Shown in pieces: positions 27,697-37,562 of a stretch of 64,000 nt of DNA (within the stretch, counting starts at the first letter, position 1; every line of letters begins with the position of its first letter). A program made the position numbers and the translations under genes. The notes beneath the pieces were generated by a model. That model ran no database searches, was not told where the DNA came from, and saw nothing but the letters and a program-made list of their open reading frames with translations. Source of the stretch: Parabacteroides sp. AM08-6 (lineage in GTDB: Bacteria > Bacteroidota > Bacteroidia > Bacteroidales > Tannerellaceae); contig NZ_QRMP01000006.1 of assembly GCF_003473295.1 (NCBI RefSeq), forward strand, positions 2,441 through 66,440, in the 5' to 3' direction.

Positions 27697-30600
27697 TTAT
27701 TTATACAGTTCGAACTCATAAATACGAGTATCCGAGCCAGTCTGACTTTGCACTGGTTGCGTAACCAGCAAACGTACATAACGAACAGATACCGGTTCAG
27801 CAAGCTCACGTGTCACTTCATTTTTATGATTTCCTGCTAAACGATCCAGCGTCTTCCATTCTTCAGTCAAGCTATTACGGCCTTGCAAGAAACAACCTGC
27901 TGTGATATATTCATGACTTTCCTGACCTGCATTCACCAATTTCCAGCCGGAAACAGGAGAAGCTGTTCCTAAATCAAAATCAACATAATTCGGAGTAGCT
28001 GTAATATCACACCATTTTGTATCCTTATCTCCGTCAATCATATATTTAGGAGCCTCTCTTTCATTGATATAACCGGAGTAGGTTATCACCTTCGCGTTTT
28101 TCAACAGATTTTCTTTTACGACTTTCTGCTCTGCCGGCATATTTGATTTCAAAGCTGTACGGAACAAAGTAGATGCAGGTGTCACTGGCTGATAATTTTC
28201 GTTCACCAATGTTGCAGCAAACAAAACAACTTGGTTATCGTTCGGCAAAATAATGCTTGTTGCACCCTTCGGTATATCCAGACCAACTTTAAACATATAG
28301 GTATATTCGTAAGGCTCATCTCCCTGTGGCGCATGGCGGTGTGTACCAACATAAGCTATTTCACCATCTTTCAGGAAACCTTCCGTATGTCCCAAGTGTC
28401 CCCATTGTCCGATAAAACCGCTGTAATATGGAACCGATAGACTTTCCTCATTTTTACCAATCCGGAAAGTCGCAGTGCAATCACCGTCAGTTGATGCAGC
28501 CAAGAAATAAATGCGATTGTAGGTATTTCCTTCCGGTAACAAAAGAGTATCGCCCTTACATGCCAAACCATTATAAGTATCTTTTTCTCCTAATGTAAAA
28601 GGAACCTGATTAACACTCATCGAAGAGGGTAATAATTCCGCAGCATACGAATAGCCACCTTCAAAATCACCTTCACCACGGAATTCATTCCAGCTTGCAC
28701 ATTTACGGTTAAATTTCAACGGTAAAACAGCATACTGCAACTTCTCAGGTTGGCCAGCCGAAGACTTCAGCTTAACCTTATATGTCTTAATTGAATAAGG
28801 GGAAATAGATACCTGCAATTTATTGCCACTGAAAGCTGCCTGCCCAATTGTCTTTTCCGTACCATCTGCTTCACTGGCACTCAGGATATCACCGGCAAAA
28901 ACAATTTCTGCTTGTTGGGCTTTTTCTCCGCTGGTTTCATAGACACGTACAACATACTCGTCCGAAACTTCAGCTTTCTTCAGTGTTTTAACAACTACAC
29001 TATTATTATCAGAATGGACAAAGGTAAACGATTTACCTAATGTTCCGGCATGTTTGTCTGCTTTGAATGCCAATATCGGTTGATTCAGTTGTTCAGCTTT
29101 CAGCACTGTTGCCGGTTTGTCGAGTGCCCCGGCATGGGGAACAAGACTGTAAGTAAAGGTATGATAACCGAAATCCTGACGATTCTGGTAAGCATAACCA
29201 CCTTTAGTCTCCGGTGTGTGTAAGAGTGTCAGACGAATAGTATTGTCATTCGGTTTATCCCAACCATATTTACCGTCATTCATGACAGACACACCATAAT
29301 TACCGCTCTTATCAGTCAGGTCTGCCCAATATTGAGCATAAACTTCATAAGCAGTCAATGTATTATTGCTACGTTTCACACTTCCGATACCCAAATCGTA
29401 AGTAGCTTCCGAGTTAGAAACAGAAAGCGGGAATTCTGCTTTCAGTAAAGCATTGGTAGATTCCCAATCCACTTCATTATAGAAGTCTATACGGTCGGCA
29501 CGAGCACCTTCATACAAACGAATATACTGTTTAAATGCAGACTTTCCGTGACGTTTTTCAACACAAAGAGCCTTACGCAAGTCACCGTTTTCAACCAACG
29601 TAATCTTTACGTCATCCGTAATAGATATCGGTTCCCGTTCGGTTGTTTCTTTCAAAATTTCCCAAGCCGGCCATGCATAAGATTTATTTTCCGTGAAAAG
29701 AGCCAAGCGGATAGCTTTACCCTCTTTTACTAATTCCTTATTATTCTTTTTATCAAACAGTGATACTACATCTCCGTTCTTATCCAATTGTATTTTATAA
29801 AGAGAATTTTCCAGTGTATTCTCCGGGCGATTTACACGAGCATCGTTTCCTCCCGTGCGTACATCATATACAGCATAACCGGCTGCCGGAACAGTTGCTG
29901 CAATCAGTAAATGGGCTTTTCCGTTTTCGTAAGAGATGAACTGTGCCGGAACTTTCTTCCCTTTTTCATCATAAACGGTAAAACCTTTAGGAGCTTTCGG
30001 CATATCCAGTACCACTTCCGCCAAATCCGATACCGGACAAGCTTGAGCATTATACAGGATAACCGGAATTCCTTTCACACGTGTATCCATTTGGTTGGAA
30101 ACCGCATTGACAGAATAAGTCAATACATCAGCAAACTGCTTTAAAGAAATTAATTCGTCATTCCACGAAAATTCGTAAGCACGCGGAATACTGGTTCCAG
30201 TCAGGTCATCATGAAATTGGTGAACGATAAAACGTCTCCAGGCATCCGTCAACGTTTGTAAAGGATAAGCCGCTCCACCCAACCATTCGGCAGCAACAGC
30301 AGCCCGTTCAGCTGCATTGCCTAACACTTCGTTCTGGCGGTTGTACATTTTCATGGCAGCTTCAGAAGTATAACAACCCGTACCATGCACGTCCATCAAT
30401 AATTCGCCGTCGAATACCGGTAATTCCGGATGATTCTTATAAGGCATGAAGTCTTTAAACATCTGGTCGCTGGTTGCACTGATTATTTCCAACGGTCCAT
30501 CACCTTTGATACCTTTTTCAACGGAACGAACAGAAGCCAAATTTGGCGAACCACCCGTATCCCCCGTTCCATAGTAACGGTATACGATATTAAATGGATT

Positions 30601-31302
30601 ACGACCGCTCAATTCCAGCAATTGCCTGTTTTTGGAAAGGTCTTCATCTCTCCATCTCCGGCCATAATCATATCCATGCGCCAACATGATAGATGAACCG
30701 TCTACTCCTTTCCATAAACCAATTAAAAAAGGATGTTTGCTATCTCCATAGAAAGGATTATTTCGCCAATCCAGTTTTTGGGAAGAAAAACCAATCAGAC
30801 CGCAATGTGCGGCAATCGTCGGCAATGTCCAACCAAAACCGAAACAGTCCGGCAAGAAAATATCGGTACTTTCCACTCCAAACTCATTCCGATAATAAGT
30901 CTGTCCCAATGTAATATTACGAATAAAGGATTCCGGTGACGGAATAAGAGCATCGGTAGCATCCCAGCTACTACCGGAAATATGCCAGCGTCCGTTTTTT
31001 ATGAATTCCTTCATTTCTTCATATTGAGCCGGATAATACTCTTTCATCCAAGCATACTTGACACCCCCTTCGAAATTAAATACATAATTCGGGTATTTCC
31101 TAAGCAGGAATAAGTTCTGGTTCAACGTATTCCATACATATTCCTTGATGGTTGTCTGGATATCCCAGTTCCACTGTGTATCCAAGTGGGCATCTGCCAC
31201 CATGTAGGCTTTCGCCTTCTTTTCCTGCGGCTTGTCTTGTGCCTGCAGATTACTTCCACCCGCCATGAATGCAAGCGAAAGAAGTACAATTGGTAATTTC
31301 AT
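27697..31302 (-). CDS. GH38 alpha-mannosidase with C-terminal F5/8-type (CBM32-like) domain
   Basis: A 1201-residue secreted enzyme with a signal peptide ending near LQAQ (residue 22). The GH38 catalytic domain begins with the zinc-binding HxD motif ADAHLDTQWNWD (His39, Asp41). The nucleophile is Asp152 in FLPDCFGFGW, and the second zinc-site block VHQFHDDLTGTS is intact. A mannosidase middle domain and beta-sandwich domains follow. The C-terminal 140 residues are discoidin-like (KYMIDGDKDTKWCD and YVDFDLG). GH38 enzymes are retaining and cleave alpha-1,2, -1,3 or -1,6 mannosides. It acts with the GH92 set on mannan or N-glycans. It has its own terminator, so it is not in the sigma transcript. 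Confidence 0.94.
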   Translation of the reverse strand: MKLPIVLLSLAFMAGGSNLQAQDKPQEKKAKAYMVADAHLDTQWNWDIQTTIKEYVWNTLNQNLFLLRKYPNYVFNFEGGVKYAWMKEYYPAQYEEMKEFIKNGRWHISGSSWDATDALIPSPESFIRNITLGQTYYRNEFGVESTDIFLPDCFGFGWTLPTIAAHCGLIGFSSQKLDWRNNPFYGDSKHPFLIGLWKGVDGSSIMLAHGYDYGRRWRDEDLSKNRQLLELSGRNPFNIVYRYYGTGDTGGSPNLASVRSVEKGIKGDGPLEIISATSDQMFKDFMPYKNHPELPVFDGELLMDVHGTGCYTSEAAMKMYNRQNEVLGNAAERAAVAAEWLGGAAYPLQTLTDAWRRFIVHQFHDDLTGTSIPRAYEFSWNDELISLKQFADVLTYSVNAVSNQMDTRVKGIPVILYNAQACPVSDLAEVVLDMPKAPKGFTVYDEKGKKVPAQFISYENGKAHLLIAATVPAAGYAVYDVRTGGNDARVNRPENTLENSLYKIQLDKNGDVVSLFDKKNNKELVKEGKAIRLALFTENKSYAWPAWEILKETTEREPISITDDVKITLVENGDLRKALCVEKRHGKSAFKQYIRLYEGARADRIDFYNEVDWESTNALLKAEFPLSVSNSEATYDLGIGSVKRSNNTLTAYEVYAQYWADLTDKSGNYGVSVMNDGKYGWDKPNDNTIRLTLLHTPETKGGYAYQNRQDFGYHTFTYSLVPHAGALDKPATVLKAEQLNQPILAFKADKHAGTLGKSFTFVHSDNNSVVVKTLKKAEVSDEYVVRVYETSGEKAQQAEIVFAGDILSASEADGTEKTIGQAAFSGNKLQVSISPYSIKTYKVKLKSSAGQPEKLQYAVLPLKFNRKCASWNEFRGEGDFEGGYSYAAELLPSSMSVNQVPFTLGEKDTYNGLACKGDTLLLPEGNTYNRIYFLAASTDGDCTATFRIGKNEESLSVPYYSGFIGQWGHLGHTEGFLKDGEIAYVGTHRHAPQGDEPYEYTYMFKVGLDIPKGATSIILPNDNQVVLFAATLVNENYQPVTPASTLFRTALKSNMPAEQKVVKENLLKNAKVITYSGYINEREAPKYMIDGDKDTKWCDITATPNYVDFDLGTASPVSGWKLVNAGQESHEYITAGCFLQGRNSLTEEWKTLDRLAGNHKNEVTRELAEPVSVRYVRLLVTQPVQSQTGSDTRIYEFELYK

Positions 31303-31381
31303 GTCTAAAGAATTAAAAAATTAATAACAATAAATTTCACATATAAAAATACTTCATCCGCCGATGAAGATAAATGACGAA

Positions 31382-31416
31382 AGAGGATAGACCGTTTTGA
31401 CCGGTTTATCCCCTCT
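31382..31416 (-). terminator. Hairpin after tatC
   Basis: AGAGG-ATA-ACCG pairs imperfectly with CGGTTTATCCCCTCT around TTTTGAC, about 27 bp past the tatC stop. The T-run is weak, so confidence is moderate. Confidence 0.5.
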
Positions 31417-31442
31417 CGGTTATTTTTCATTTGCTCTCGTCG

Positions 31443-32324
31443 TCAGACTGTTACGACTTCTGTATTTTCACTTTCCTCCTGATCTTCCTCCTCGTCTTCA
31501 TCATCTTCTTTCGGAGCCTTCTTTACAAAGAAAGCACTCAGTTCGAACAATCCGTACAACGGGAAAAATACAATACTTAAAGTGAACGGGTCGCTACTCG
31601 GAGTGATGAATGCCGCCGCAACCAACAAACCCACAATCGCATGCCGCCTATATTTATGAAAGAACGAGCGGTTCAATAACCCAATCTTCGATAACAACCA
31701 CGAAACCAATGGCATTTCAAAAACAATTCCCATCACAAAAATCAACATCAGGAAATTGTCCATATACGAATCCAAAGACACTTGTTCTATAATATTAGAA
31801 CTCAACTGATATGTTGCCAAAAAACGCAATGTCATCGGAAATACCATAAAATATCCGACTGCACATCCTACAAAGAACATGATTGTTCCCAGCAAAAATA
31901 CCCATTTGACATTTTTCTTCTCATTCTCATACAAAGCCGGGCTTATAAACTTCCAAATTTCCCACATTAAATACGGAAACGTAAGAACAAGAGCCAACCA
32001 GAACGAGGTCGTCATATGAGTAAAAAACTGGGAAGCCAGTTTTATATTAAAAATCTGTACATGGAAATCATCATTACAGAAATCCGGCAACACATCGAAC
32101 CACGGGCTTATATTCACAAGCCATTCATTCAAATGACACAACCATCTGTAAAAAATAAAATCGGATGAACAAGGAGCTTCGATAACGCGGCTAAATAAAC
32201 CATTCTCACCGCGCATAAAAGCAAAAGTACCTATGGCAAAAACAAAGAGCGCTAAAAAAGAACGAAACAAAGTCCAACGAAGTTCTTCCAGGTGATCCCA
32301 GAATGACATTTCTTCTTGTTGCAT
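31443..32324 (-). CDS. tatC: Sec-independent protein translocase subunit TatC
   Basis: A 293-residue six-helix inner-membrane protein, the receptor for twin-arginine signal peptides. The N-terminal signature is MSFWDHLEELRWTLFRSF, and FPYLMWEIWKFISPALYENE in the first cytoplasmic loop is the classic TatC block. The frame starts at MQQEE; Met6 is an alternative start. The C-terminal tail is unusually acidic (about 25 residues, mostly Asp and Glu). It follows tatA by 6 bp as a two-gene operon without tatB, as is common in Bacteroidetes. Confidence 0.96.
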   Translation of the reverse strand: MQQEEMSFWDHLEELRWTLFRSFLALFVFAIGTFAFMRGENGLFSRVIEAPCSSDFIFYRWLCHLNEWLVNISPWFDVLPDFCNDDFHVQIFNIKLASQFFTHMTTSFWLALVLTFPYLMWEIWKFISPALYENEKKNVKWVFLLGTIMFFVGCAVGYFMVFPMTLRFLATYQLSSNIIEQVSLDSYMDNFLMLIFVMGIVFEMPLVSWLLSKIGLLNRSFFHKYRRHAIVGLLVAAAFITPSSDPFTLSIVFFPLYGLFELSAFFVKKAPKEDDEDEEEDQEESENTEVVTV

Positions 32325-32330
32325 CTTTCT

Positions 32331-32525
32331 TTACTTCTTATCTGTATCGTCCAATTTAATGTCGTCTTCCAAACCTTTTACACCGTCCTTGAAGTTCTTT
32401 ACACCTTTACCGATACCTTTCATCAATTCCGGGATTTTCTTTCCACCGAAAAGAAGTAACACAACAATGGCGATGATAACGATTTCGCCTGTACCTAAAT
32501 TTCCTAAAAACAATAAATCTGTCAT
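32331..32525 (-). CDS. tatA: Sec-independent protein translocase subunit TatA
   Basis: 64 residues: a short N-terminal membrane helix ([20 protein letters not shown]), the conserved Phe-Gly hinge, then an amphipathic helix ([14 protein letters not shown]) and an acidic tail. TatA oligomers form the transport path. It is the first gene of the tatA-tatC pair. Confidence 0.96.
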   Translation of the reverse strand: MTDLLFLGNLGTGEIVIIAIVVLLLFGGKKIPELMKGIGKGVKNFKDGVKGLEDDIKLDDTDKK

Positions 32526-32569
32526 GATATTATAAAATTAAATCGTTAATATTTCTGTTTTGTACGGGG

Positions 32570-32577
32570 CAAAGATA
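32570..32577 (-). promoter_or_regulatory. -7 box of tatAC
   Basis: TATCTTTG on the minus strand, 44 bp before the tatA ATG. It lies back to back with the fabD promoter. Confidence 0.55.
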
Positions 32578-32617
32578 CAATTTGTAATGAATAGTACCCC
32601 ACTTATTCCAAAATTAT

Positions 32618-32625
32618 TACCTTTG
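32618..32625 (+). promoter_or_regulatory. -7 box of fabD
   Basis: TACCTTTG, an exact TAnnTTTG match, 40 bp before the fabD ATG. It is divergent from the tatAC box within a 140-bp spacer. Confidence 0.55.
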
Positions 32626-32665
32626 CGACGTCTTAAAAATCTGAAATTAGAAAAAGATTAGAAAA

Positions 32666-33547
32666 ATGAAAGCGTATGTATTTCCCGGTCAGGGTGCACA
32701 ATTTGTCGGAATGGGTAAAGACCTTTACGAAAACAATCCCCTTGCTAAAGAGATGTTTGAGAAGGCCAATGAAATTCTGGGGTTCCGCATAACAGACTTA
32801 ATGTTTACAGGAACTGACGAAGACCTAAGACAGACAAAAGTGACACAACCTGCCATTTTTTTACATTCAGTCATCCTCGCAAAAACATTAGGAGACCAGT
32901 TTAAACCCGATATGACAGCCGGCCATTCATTAGGAGAGTTCTCCGCACTGGTTGCTGCCGGAGCTTTGTCATTTGAAGACGGTCTGGTTCTGGTATCGAA
33001 ACGTGCTATGGCTATGCAAAAAGCCTGTGAAGCAACCCCTTCCACCATGGCTGCCGTTCTGGCTTTACCCGACGAAAAAGTCGAAGAAATCTGTGCAAGT
33101 ATCGATGGAGAAATCGTTGTTTGTGCAAACTACAATTGCCCGGGACAATTGGTTATTTCCGGTTCTGTTCCCGGTATTGACGCGGCTTGCGAAAAAATGT
33201 TGGCAGCCGGTGCCAAGCGTGCTCTGAAACTGAAAGTAGGTGGTGCATTCCATTCTCCATTGATGGAGCCGGCACGCGCCGAACTGGCTGCAGCAATCGA
33301 GTCTACAACAATCAAAGATCCGGTTTGTCCGGTTTACCAAAATGTAAGTACTAAAGCTGAAACATGTCCGGAGACAATCAAAGCTAATTTGATTGCTCAG
33401 CTGACAGCTCCGGTTCGCTGGACACAAAGTGTTCAAAATATGATTGCCGATGGCGCCAATCATTTTATCGAATTGGGTCCGGGGGCTGTACTACAAGGAT
33501 TGGTTAAGAAAATCAATAAAGAAGTTACCACCGAAGGTATGCAATAA
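32666..33547 (+). CDS. fabD: Malonyl-CoA:ACP transacylase
   Basis: A 293-residue enzyme that moves malonyl from CoA to acyl carrier protein to start fatty acid synthesis. It has the N-terminal FPGQGAQFVGMG, the nucleophile Ser88 in GHSLGE, the malonate-binding Arg113 in KRAMAM, catalytic His196 in GGAFHSPLM and the usual C-terminal ELGPGAVLQGL. The length is normal. It is transcribed alone and followed by a strong terminator. Confidence 0.97.
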   Translation: MKAYVFPGQGAQFVGMGKDLYENNPLAKEMFEKANEILGFRITDLMFTGTDEDLRQTKVTQPAIFLHSVILAKTLGDQFKPDMTAGHSLGEFSALVAAGALSFEDGLVLVSKRAMAMQKACEATPSTMAAVLALPDEKVEEICASIDGEIVVCANYNCPGQLVISGSVPGIDAACEKMLAAGAKRALKLKVGGAFHSPLMEPARAELAAAIESTTIKDPVCPVYQNVSTKAETCPETIKANLIAQLTAPVRWTQSVQNMIADGANHFIELGPGAVLQGLVKKINKEVTTEGMQ

Positions 33548-33570
33548 TATCCAGAGGTAAGTTTCCAACC

Positions 33571-33622
33571 AAAAGGCTATATTCCTAGTTCTATACCTGA
33601 TAGATAGGAATATAGCCTTTTT
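33571..33622 (+). terminator. Terminator of fabD
   Basis: A 17-bp perfect stem (33571-33587 with 33605-33621) ending in a T-run. It also serves the convergent glycosyltransferase gene on the other strand. Confidence 0.88.
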
Positions 33623-33691
33623 ACTTTAAATAAAAGAACTTGACTCCGGAAGCCAATCCCGCAATCATTTACTACGAATATAAGAAATAGG

Positions 33692-34933
33692 TTATTTTAC
33701 AACAGACATGCTTTCTATATAATCACACATATTATTAATTCCATTCTCGCTCCTTATCTGTTTGCCAAGATGCACCGCATTCTGCTTATAAAGGGGGTTG
33801 GATACTAAATCACGGACTTTATACTCCAATTCTTTTTCCGTCACTTTCGCTATCTTAACGGCCTCAGGACCTACTCCCAACTGATGGATACGATAGGCCC
33901 AATATGGCTGATCGATAATCAACGGTGTAATCAACTGAGGTTTACCGGCACGGCTCGCACTGTGGGTTGTACCGCAACCACCATGATGAATGACTCCATC
34001 ACAATGAGGCAAAATTAACGTATGAGGCACAGGGTCTTTCATCAGGTATAAGTAATCGCTATTTTCCAGATTCACACCAGTTTTAGCCCAACCAGCTCCT
34101 ACTATCAGCCTGTAATCATTCCTTTTAGCAATTGTTGCAAGCATTTCACAAAAACGATTACCATCCTTTGCACTGCAACTCCCCAATGTAAAAAAGACAA
34201 TAGGTGTACGAGAAGCATTGACAAAGGCCATCATTTCATCGTATTTCTCCTGATTATATGAGAATGTATCATTAAAACAATAACCGCCAATTTTCCACTT
34301 AAAACGCCAATCCGGGTCAATACTGCCCAAATATTGGCTAAACATCAGGTAATTATAAGAATGTTCACCCGCATGATAACCGAAATTCCCAATAGGCGGC
34401 AGATTATATTCGGCACGTTTACGGTTAATAGTTCCTTTTACCATAAAATTTGTCATCCGGTTCATCAGTCCCCATAAAACAGCAGGTGTAACAATAGGAT
34501 TAGGTTTCGGAAAAGGCATCACAGCCGGAGGAATTTTCTTTCCCGGAAGAAATGGAGCAAAAGCCGTACGTATCAATGGTTTACGGCAATATTCAGCCAC
34601 ACTGGTTGCTGCAAACTCGGTATTGGCGGAAACTAATATATCATGCTGTTCCAATAATGGAATTAATTGCTCGAATTGCTTGTCTATAACAGCTCGCATC
34701 CATTTCAGGAAAGGCCGAAACTTCTGTGACTTTTCAGCCGCTTCTCCTATCATTCCACCTATATCGTCAAAATCCTGCAAAACGTATGGCAAATGATATG
34801 GTTTAATTTCATTTTCGAAAATCCGGGGAAGATTGACCGTTACCTCATGTCCTCTCTTCACAAGCTCTGAAGCGACAGCCAGATAAGGAAAAACATCTCC
34901 TTGTGAACCTCTTGTTACCAAAAGTATTTTCAT
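33692..34933 (-). CDS. UDP-sugar glycosyltransferase, GT1/GT28 type
   Basis: A 413-residue protein starting at ATG 34933 (MKILLVTRGSQGDVFPYLA). A TTG eight codons upstream would overlap the previous stop and adds residues atypical of the family. The N-terminal GT28-like domain has the RGSQGDVFP loop. The C-terminal donor-binding domain has VFFTLGS and a PSPG-like block (HHGGCGTTHSASRAGKP). Relatives glycosylate sterols, lipids or small molecules; the acceptor here is unknown. It lies 20 bp after a radical SAM gene, and the two probably act on the same molecule. Confidence 0.88.
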   Translation of the reverse strand: MKILLVTRGSQGDVFPYLAVASELVKRGHEVTVNLPRIFENEIKPYHLPYVLQDFDDIGGMIGEAAEKSQKFRPFLKWMRAVIDKQFEQLIPLLEQHDILVSANTEFAATSVAEYCRKPLIRTAFAPFLPGKKIPPAVMPFPKPNPIVTPAVLWGLMNRMTNFMVKGTINRKRAEYNLPPIGNFGYHAGEHSYNYLMFSQYLGSIDPDWRFKWKIGGYCFNDTFSYNQEKYDEMMAFVNASRTPIVFFTLGSCSAKDGNRFCEMLATIAKRNDYRLIVGAGWAKTGVNLENSDYLYLMKDPVPHTLILPHCDGVIHHGGCGTTHSASRAGKPQLITPLIIDQPYWAYRIHQLGVGPEAVKIAKVTEKELEYKVRDLVSNPLYKQNAVHLGKQIRSENGINNMCDYIESMSVVK

Positions 34934-34953
34934 CTTATCACATTCTTTCGTTC

Positions 34954-36165
34954 TCAAATTTGTTGCAATGCCTCTAACTTTTTACGGTCGAGTTCATACT
35001 TATTTTCCAGTCCCTGTAACATTTTTTCATCGAACGATAAAGGGCGATTTAATTTTTTTGTCTCACGATAACCCTTGTAAACCAAACCTATCATCTTCCG
35101 AGGATTAAATACGACAGAGGATGTTATCCAACAGCCATGTGTACACCAACAGTTGGCTTTCGCACCGTGACCGATAGCTGCGATTTCCTGTTTCATCGCA
35201 TCGCTCTGCATGATTCGGGCCACATTGCAATCGTAATCTTTCACATTGCCAATCGGCTCACGCAGTTCGCAGGCACGGAAACGACCGTCATAATCTATCA
35301 CCAACGTGGTTTCGCCGGCTGTGCAATCCATCCCCCAAGGGGTAGGCTTATCGATATTACTGGCACGCACATTATATAATGTACGGATGAAGCCGAGATA
35401 AAAGAAACGAGTGATGGGTTTTCTCAAACCACTTGTTTCTTTCACCATACGTTCTGCATAAGCCGAATATACCGGAGAAACTTTATCCTGCAATTTGCGG
35501 AGTATCGGTTCGGTCAATACCTTCATACCGTCATCACGAGTCATACCCCTGGCAGCTTCTATTGTATGCGTGGAAGTATGAAAACGGGCAAAAATCCATA
35601 ACATAAAATCTTCAACCTGGTCGATATTATATTTTGTAATAACGGTCGATATATTTTTCAAAACTTTGCCATCATCGCCAAAACGCTCCTCTACCTTCCG
35701 GAGCGTTTCCAATGCTTTATAAAAATTACCGGGCACCCCTCGTTGTAAATCATGAGTTTTGCCAAATCCATCCAAAGAAATACTTAAATTAATATTACAT
35801 TCGGGACAATTTTTACGAAAACGCGCCACCCATTCCACGACCCGGTCTGGTTTCAGTCCGTTGGTTGGAAGATTGACATCTTTTATATGATTATTTTTAT
35901 AGAATAATTCCAGAATTTCAGGTAAATCTTCTCTTAAAGTAGGTTCTCCTCCTGATACCCAAAGTCGGTTAAATTCACCGGCTGTTTCGGATATTTTTTT
36001 GATTTCGTCGAAAGTAAGGTCTTTTTCTTTTTTATCCATCTCGCCGGCATAGAAACACATAGCGCATTTGGCATTACAACGGCCTGTCACAAAAAGAAAT
36101 ACAGATTCAAGTTTACGTTTGTTACTCATCGCTCTAAATGAGCTTTTCGTTCGTTTTGTTGTCAT
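34954..36165 (-). CDS. Radical SAM protein with C-terminal SPASM-like cysteines
   Basis: A 403-residue radical SAM enzyme. The cluster motif CxxxCxxC is Cys30, Cys34 and Cys37 (TGRCNAKCAMCFY), followed by the SAM-binding WVSGGEPTL and NLPTNGL. The C-terminal third has more cysteines (GMDCTAGE, RACELREP and NCWCTHGCW), as in SPASM or twitch auxiliary-cluster enzymes. The start may be Met13 (MSNKRKLESVF), which fits the family start better. The substrate is unknown, and no short precursor-peptide gene is visible next to it. The glycosyltransferase gene follows 20 bp downstream. Confidence 0.88.
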   Translation of the reverse strand: MTTKRTKSSFRAMSNKRKLESVFLFVTGRCNAKCAMCFYAGEMDKKEKDLTFDEIKKISETAGEFNRLWVSGGEPTLREDLPEILELFYKNNHIKDVNLPTNGLKPDRVVEWVARFRKNCPECNINLSISLDGFGKTHDLQRGVPGNFYKALETLRKVEERFGDDGKVLKNISTVITKYNIDQVEDFMLWIFARFHTSTHTIEAARGMTRDDGMKVLTEPILRKLQDKVSPVYSAYAERMVKETSGLRKPITRFFYLGFIRTLYNVRASNIDKPTPWGMDCTAGETTLVIDYDGRFRACELREPIGNVKDYDCNVARIMQSDAMKQEIAAIGHGAKANCWCTHGCWITSSVVFNPRKMIGLVYKGYRETKKLNRPLSFDEKMLQGLENKYELDRKKLEALQQI

Positions 36166-36376
36166 TTTCTACTATTCATTTTTTGTTTTAGCTTTTGCAT
36201 AATCCGGACTTTATTTTTCACTACCAATCTAAGCAGGTAGCATAAGAATCCGAATAATAGACTTGCTAACATATTTTTATATTTTTCTAGTATAATCTAT
36301 GCAAAGGTTGGACATAAAAAGCAACCAAACAAGTGCTATCTTTAATAATGAATGTCCGATTATTAATAATTTTTCG

Positions 36377-36384
36377 TATGTTTG
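36377..36384 (+). promoter_or_regulatory. -7 box of the Fpg-like gene; supports the later start
   Basis: TATGTTTG at 42 bp before ATG 36426. It lies inside the longer frame from 36333, which therefore is probably not translated. Confidence 0.5.
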
Positions 36385-36425
36385 TATGCGTATTAAACTC
36401 AATAAACCAACACAATATTGTCATT

Positions 36426-37259
36426 ATGATTGAAGCTCCGGAAGCGCTCTATATTGCAGAGCAAATGAATCAAACTATTCAAGGAAAAAGGATTACTTTT
36501 GTGACAGCCGGATACACTCCGCATAAGTTTGCATGGTTTTACGGTAATCCGGAAAACTACGGTAATATGCTGACCGGCAAAATATTCGGTATTACACATG
36601 CTTATGGCGGTCTGCTAGAAACGGATATTGAAGATAGCCGTCTTTTGTTGGGCGACGGAGTTAATTTACGCTATTTTAAGCCGGGCGACAAAATTCCGGA
36701 CAAGCATCAATTGTTAATCGGTTTTGAAGATGAGAGTTTCCTGACAGGGTCCGTTCGTATGTACGGCGGAATACTGTGTTTTCCGGCAGACTCATTCGAA
36801 TGCAGCTTTACTCCTTACCGGGATAGTGCCAAAAACAAACCACAAGTCATGTCTGATGCTTTTAATCTCGATTATTTTTTAACCCTGATAAATAGTGACG
36901 AAAAACAGAAAAAGACAGCAAAAGCTTTTCTGGCCACGGAACAAACCATACCGGGTCTCGGCAACGGTGTCCTGCAAGATATTCTGTTCAACGCCCGTCT
37001 ACATCCCAAAACACGCATTAATACACTGACAGACAACCAGAAAGAAAACTTATTCCATTGCGTCAAATCGACATTAAAAGAGATATATCAGGCCGGAGGA
37101 CGTAATTCCGAAACAGATTTATTCGGTAAAAAAGGGAATTATTTTCCTATTTTGTCCAAAGATACCTGTGGAAAACCTTGTCCTGTCTGTGGGGAAGCAA
37201 TAAGAAAAGAGAATTACATGGGAGGAAGTATTTATTATTGCTTTGAGTGTCAGAAGTAA
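36426..37259 (+). CDS. Fpg/Nei-family DNA glycosylase-like protein with atypical N-terminus
   Basis: 277 residues from ATG 36426; the longer frame adds 31 residues unlike the family and spans the promoter. A middle H2TH region (TEQTIPGLGNGVLQDILFNARLHP) and the C-terminal zinc finger (CPVCGEAI...YYCFEC) are typical of formamidopyrimidine DNA glycosylases. The classical N-terminus is Met-Pro-Glu, with Pro2 as the nucleophile. Here it is MIEAPEALYIAEQ, so Pro and Glu are at positions 5 and 6. It is either a divergent subfamily with another nucleophile or a DNA-binding protein without lyase activity. It is monocistronic. Confidence 0.85.
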   Translation: MIEAPEALYIAEQMNQTIQGKRITFVTAGYTPHKFAWFYGNPENYGNMLTGKIFGITHAYGGLLETDIEDSRLLLGDGVNLRYFKPGDKIPDKHQLLIGFEDESFLTGSVRMYGGILCFPADSFECSFTPYRDSAKNKPQVMSDAFNLDYFLTLINSDEKQKKTAKAFLATEQTIPGLGNGVLQDILFNARLHPKTRINTLTDNQKENLFHCVKSTLKEIYQAGGRNSETDLFGKKGNYFPILSKDTCGKPCPVCGEAIRKENYMGGSIYYCFECQK

Positions 37260-37372
37260 CTTTTCATGAACCTTGTAAATAGGCTCTTCCCGACCTGCCT
37301 CTGCTGAGTGACAGAATGTTCATCTTTTAAGTGTTTTACAATCGGATTGATATATTAAAAAGAGTTACATGT

Positions 37373-37394
37373 GCGGGTAATTTATTTTACCCGC
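37373..37394. terminator. Hairpin after the second susD
   Basis: A perfect 8-bp stem GCGGGTAA/TTACCCGC around a 6-nt loop, in a 303-bp spacer (37260-37562) between the Fpg-like gene and the second susD. The spacer holds no gene I can support. Confidence 0.5.
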
Positions 37395-37562
37395 CATACT
37401 AATCCCATTTAGTTGCCTTACTAGTGACATTTTGATAATCGGGAGAATCCACAACCGATTGTTCGGACACTATTTCCACTTTCTTGTTTATATTCAATAA
37501 TTAAGCAGCGCCATACAAGCAAATGTACAGCGCTGTTAATATGTAATTAAAGAAGAAACTTT

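Noticed and set aside
37260..37562. Search for a small RNA or gene in the 303-bp spacer
   Set aside because: Only one 8-bp hairpin was seen; no promoter box and no frame with convincing features.
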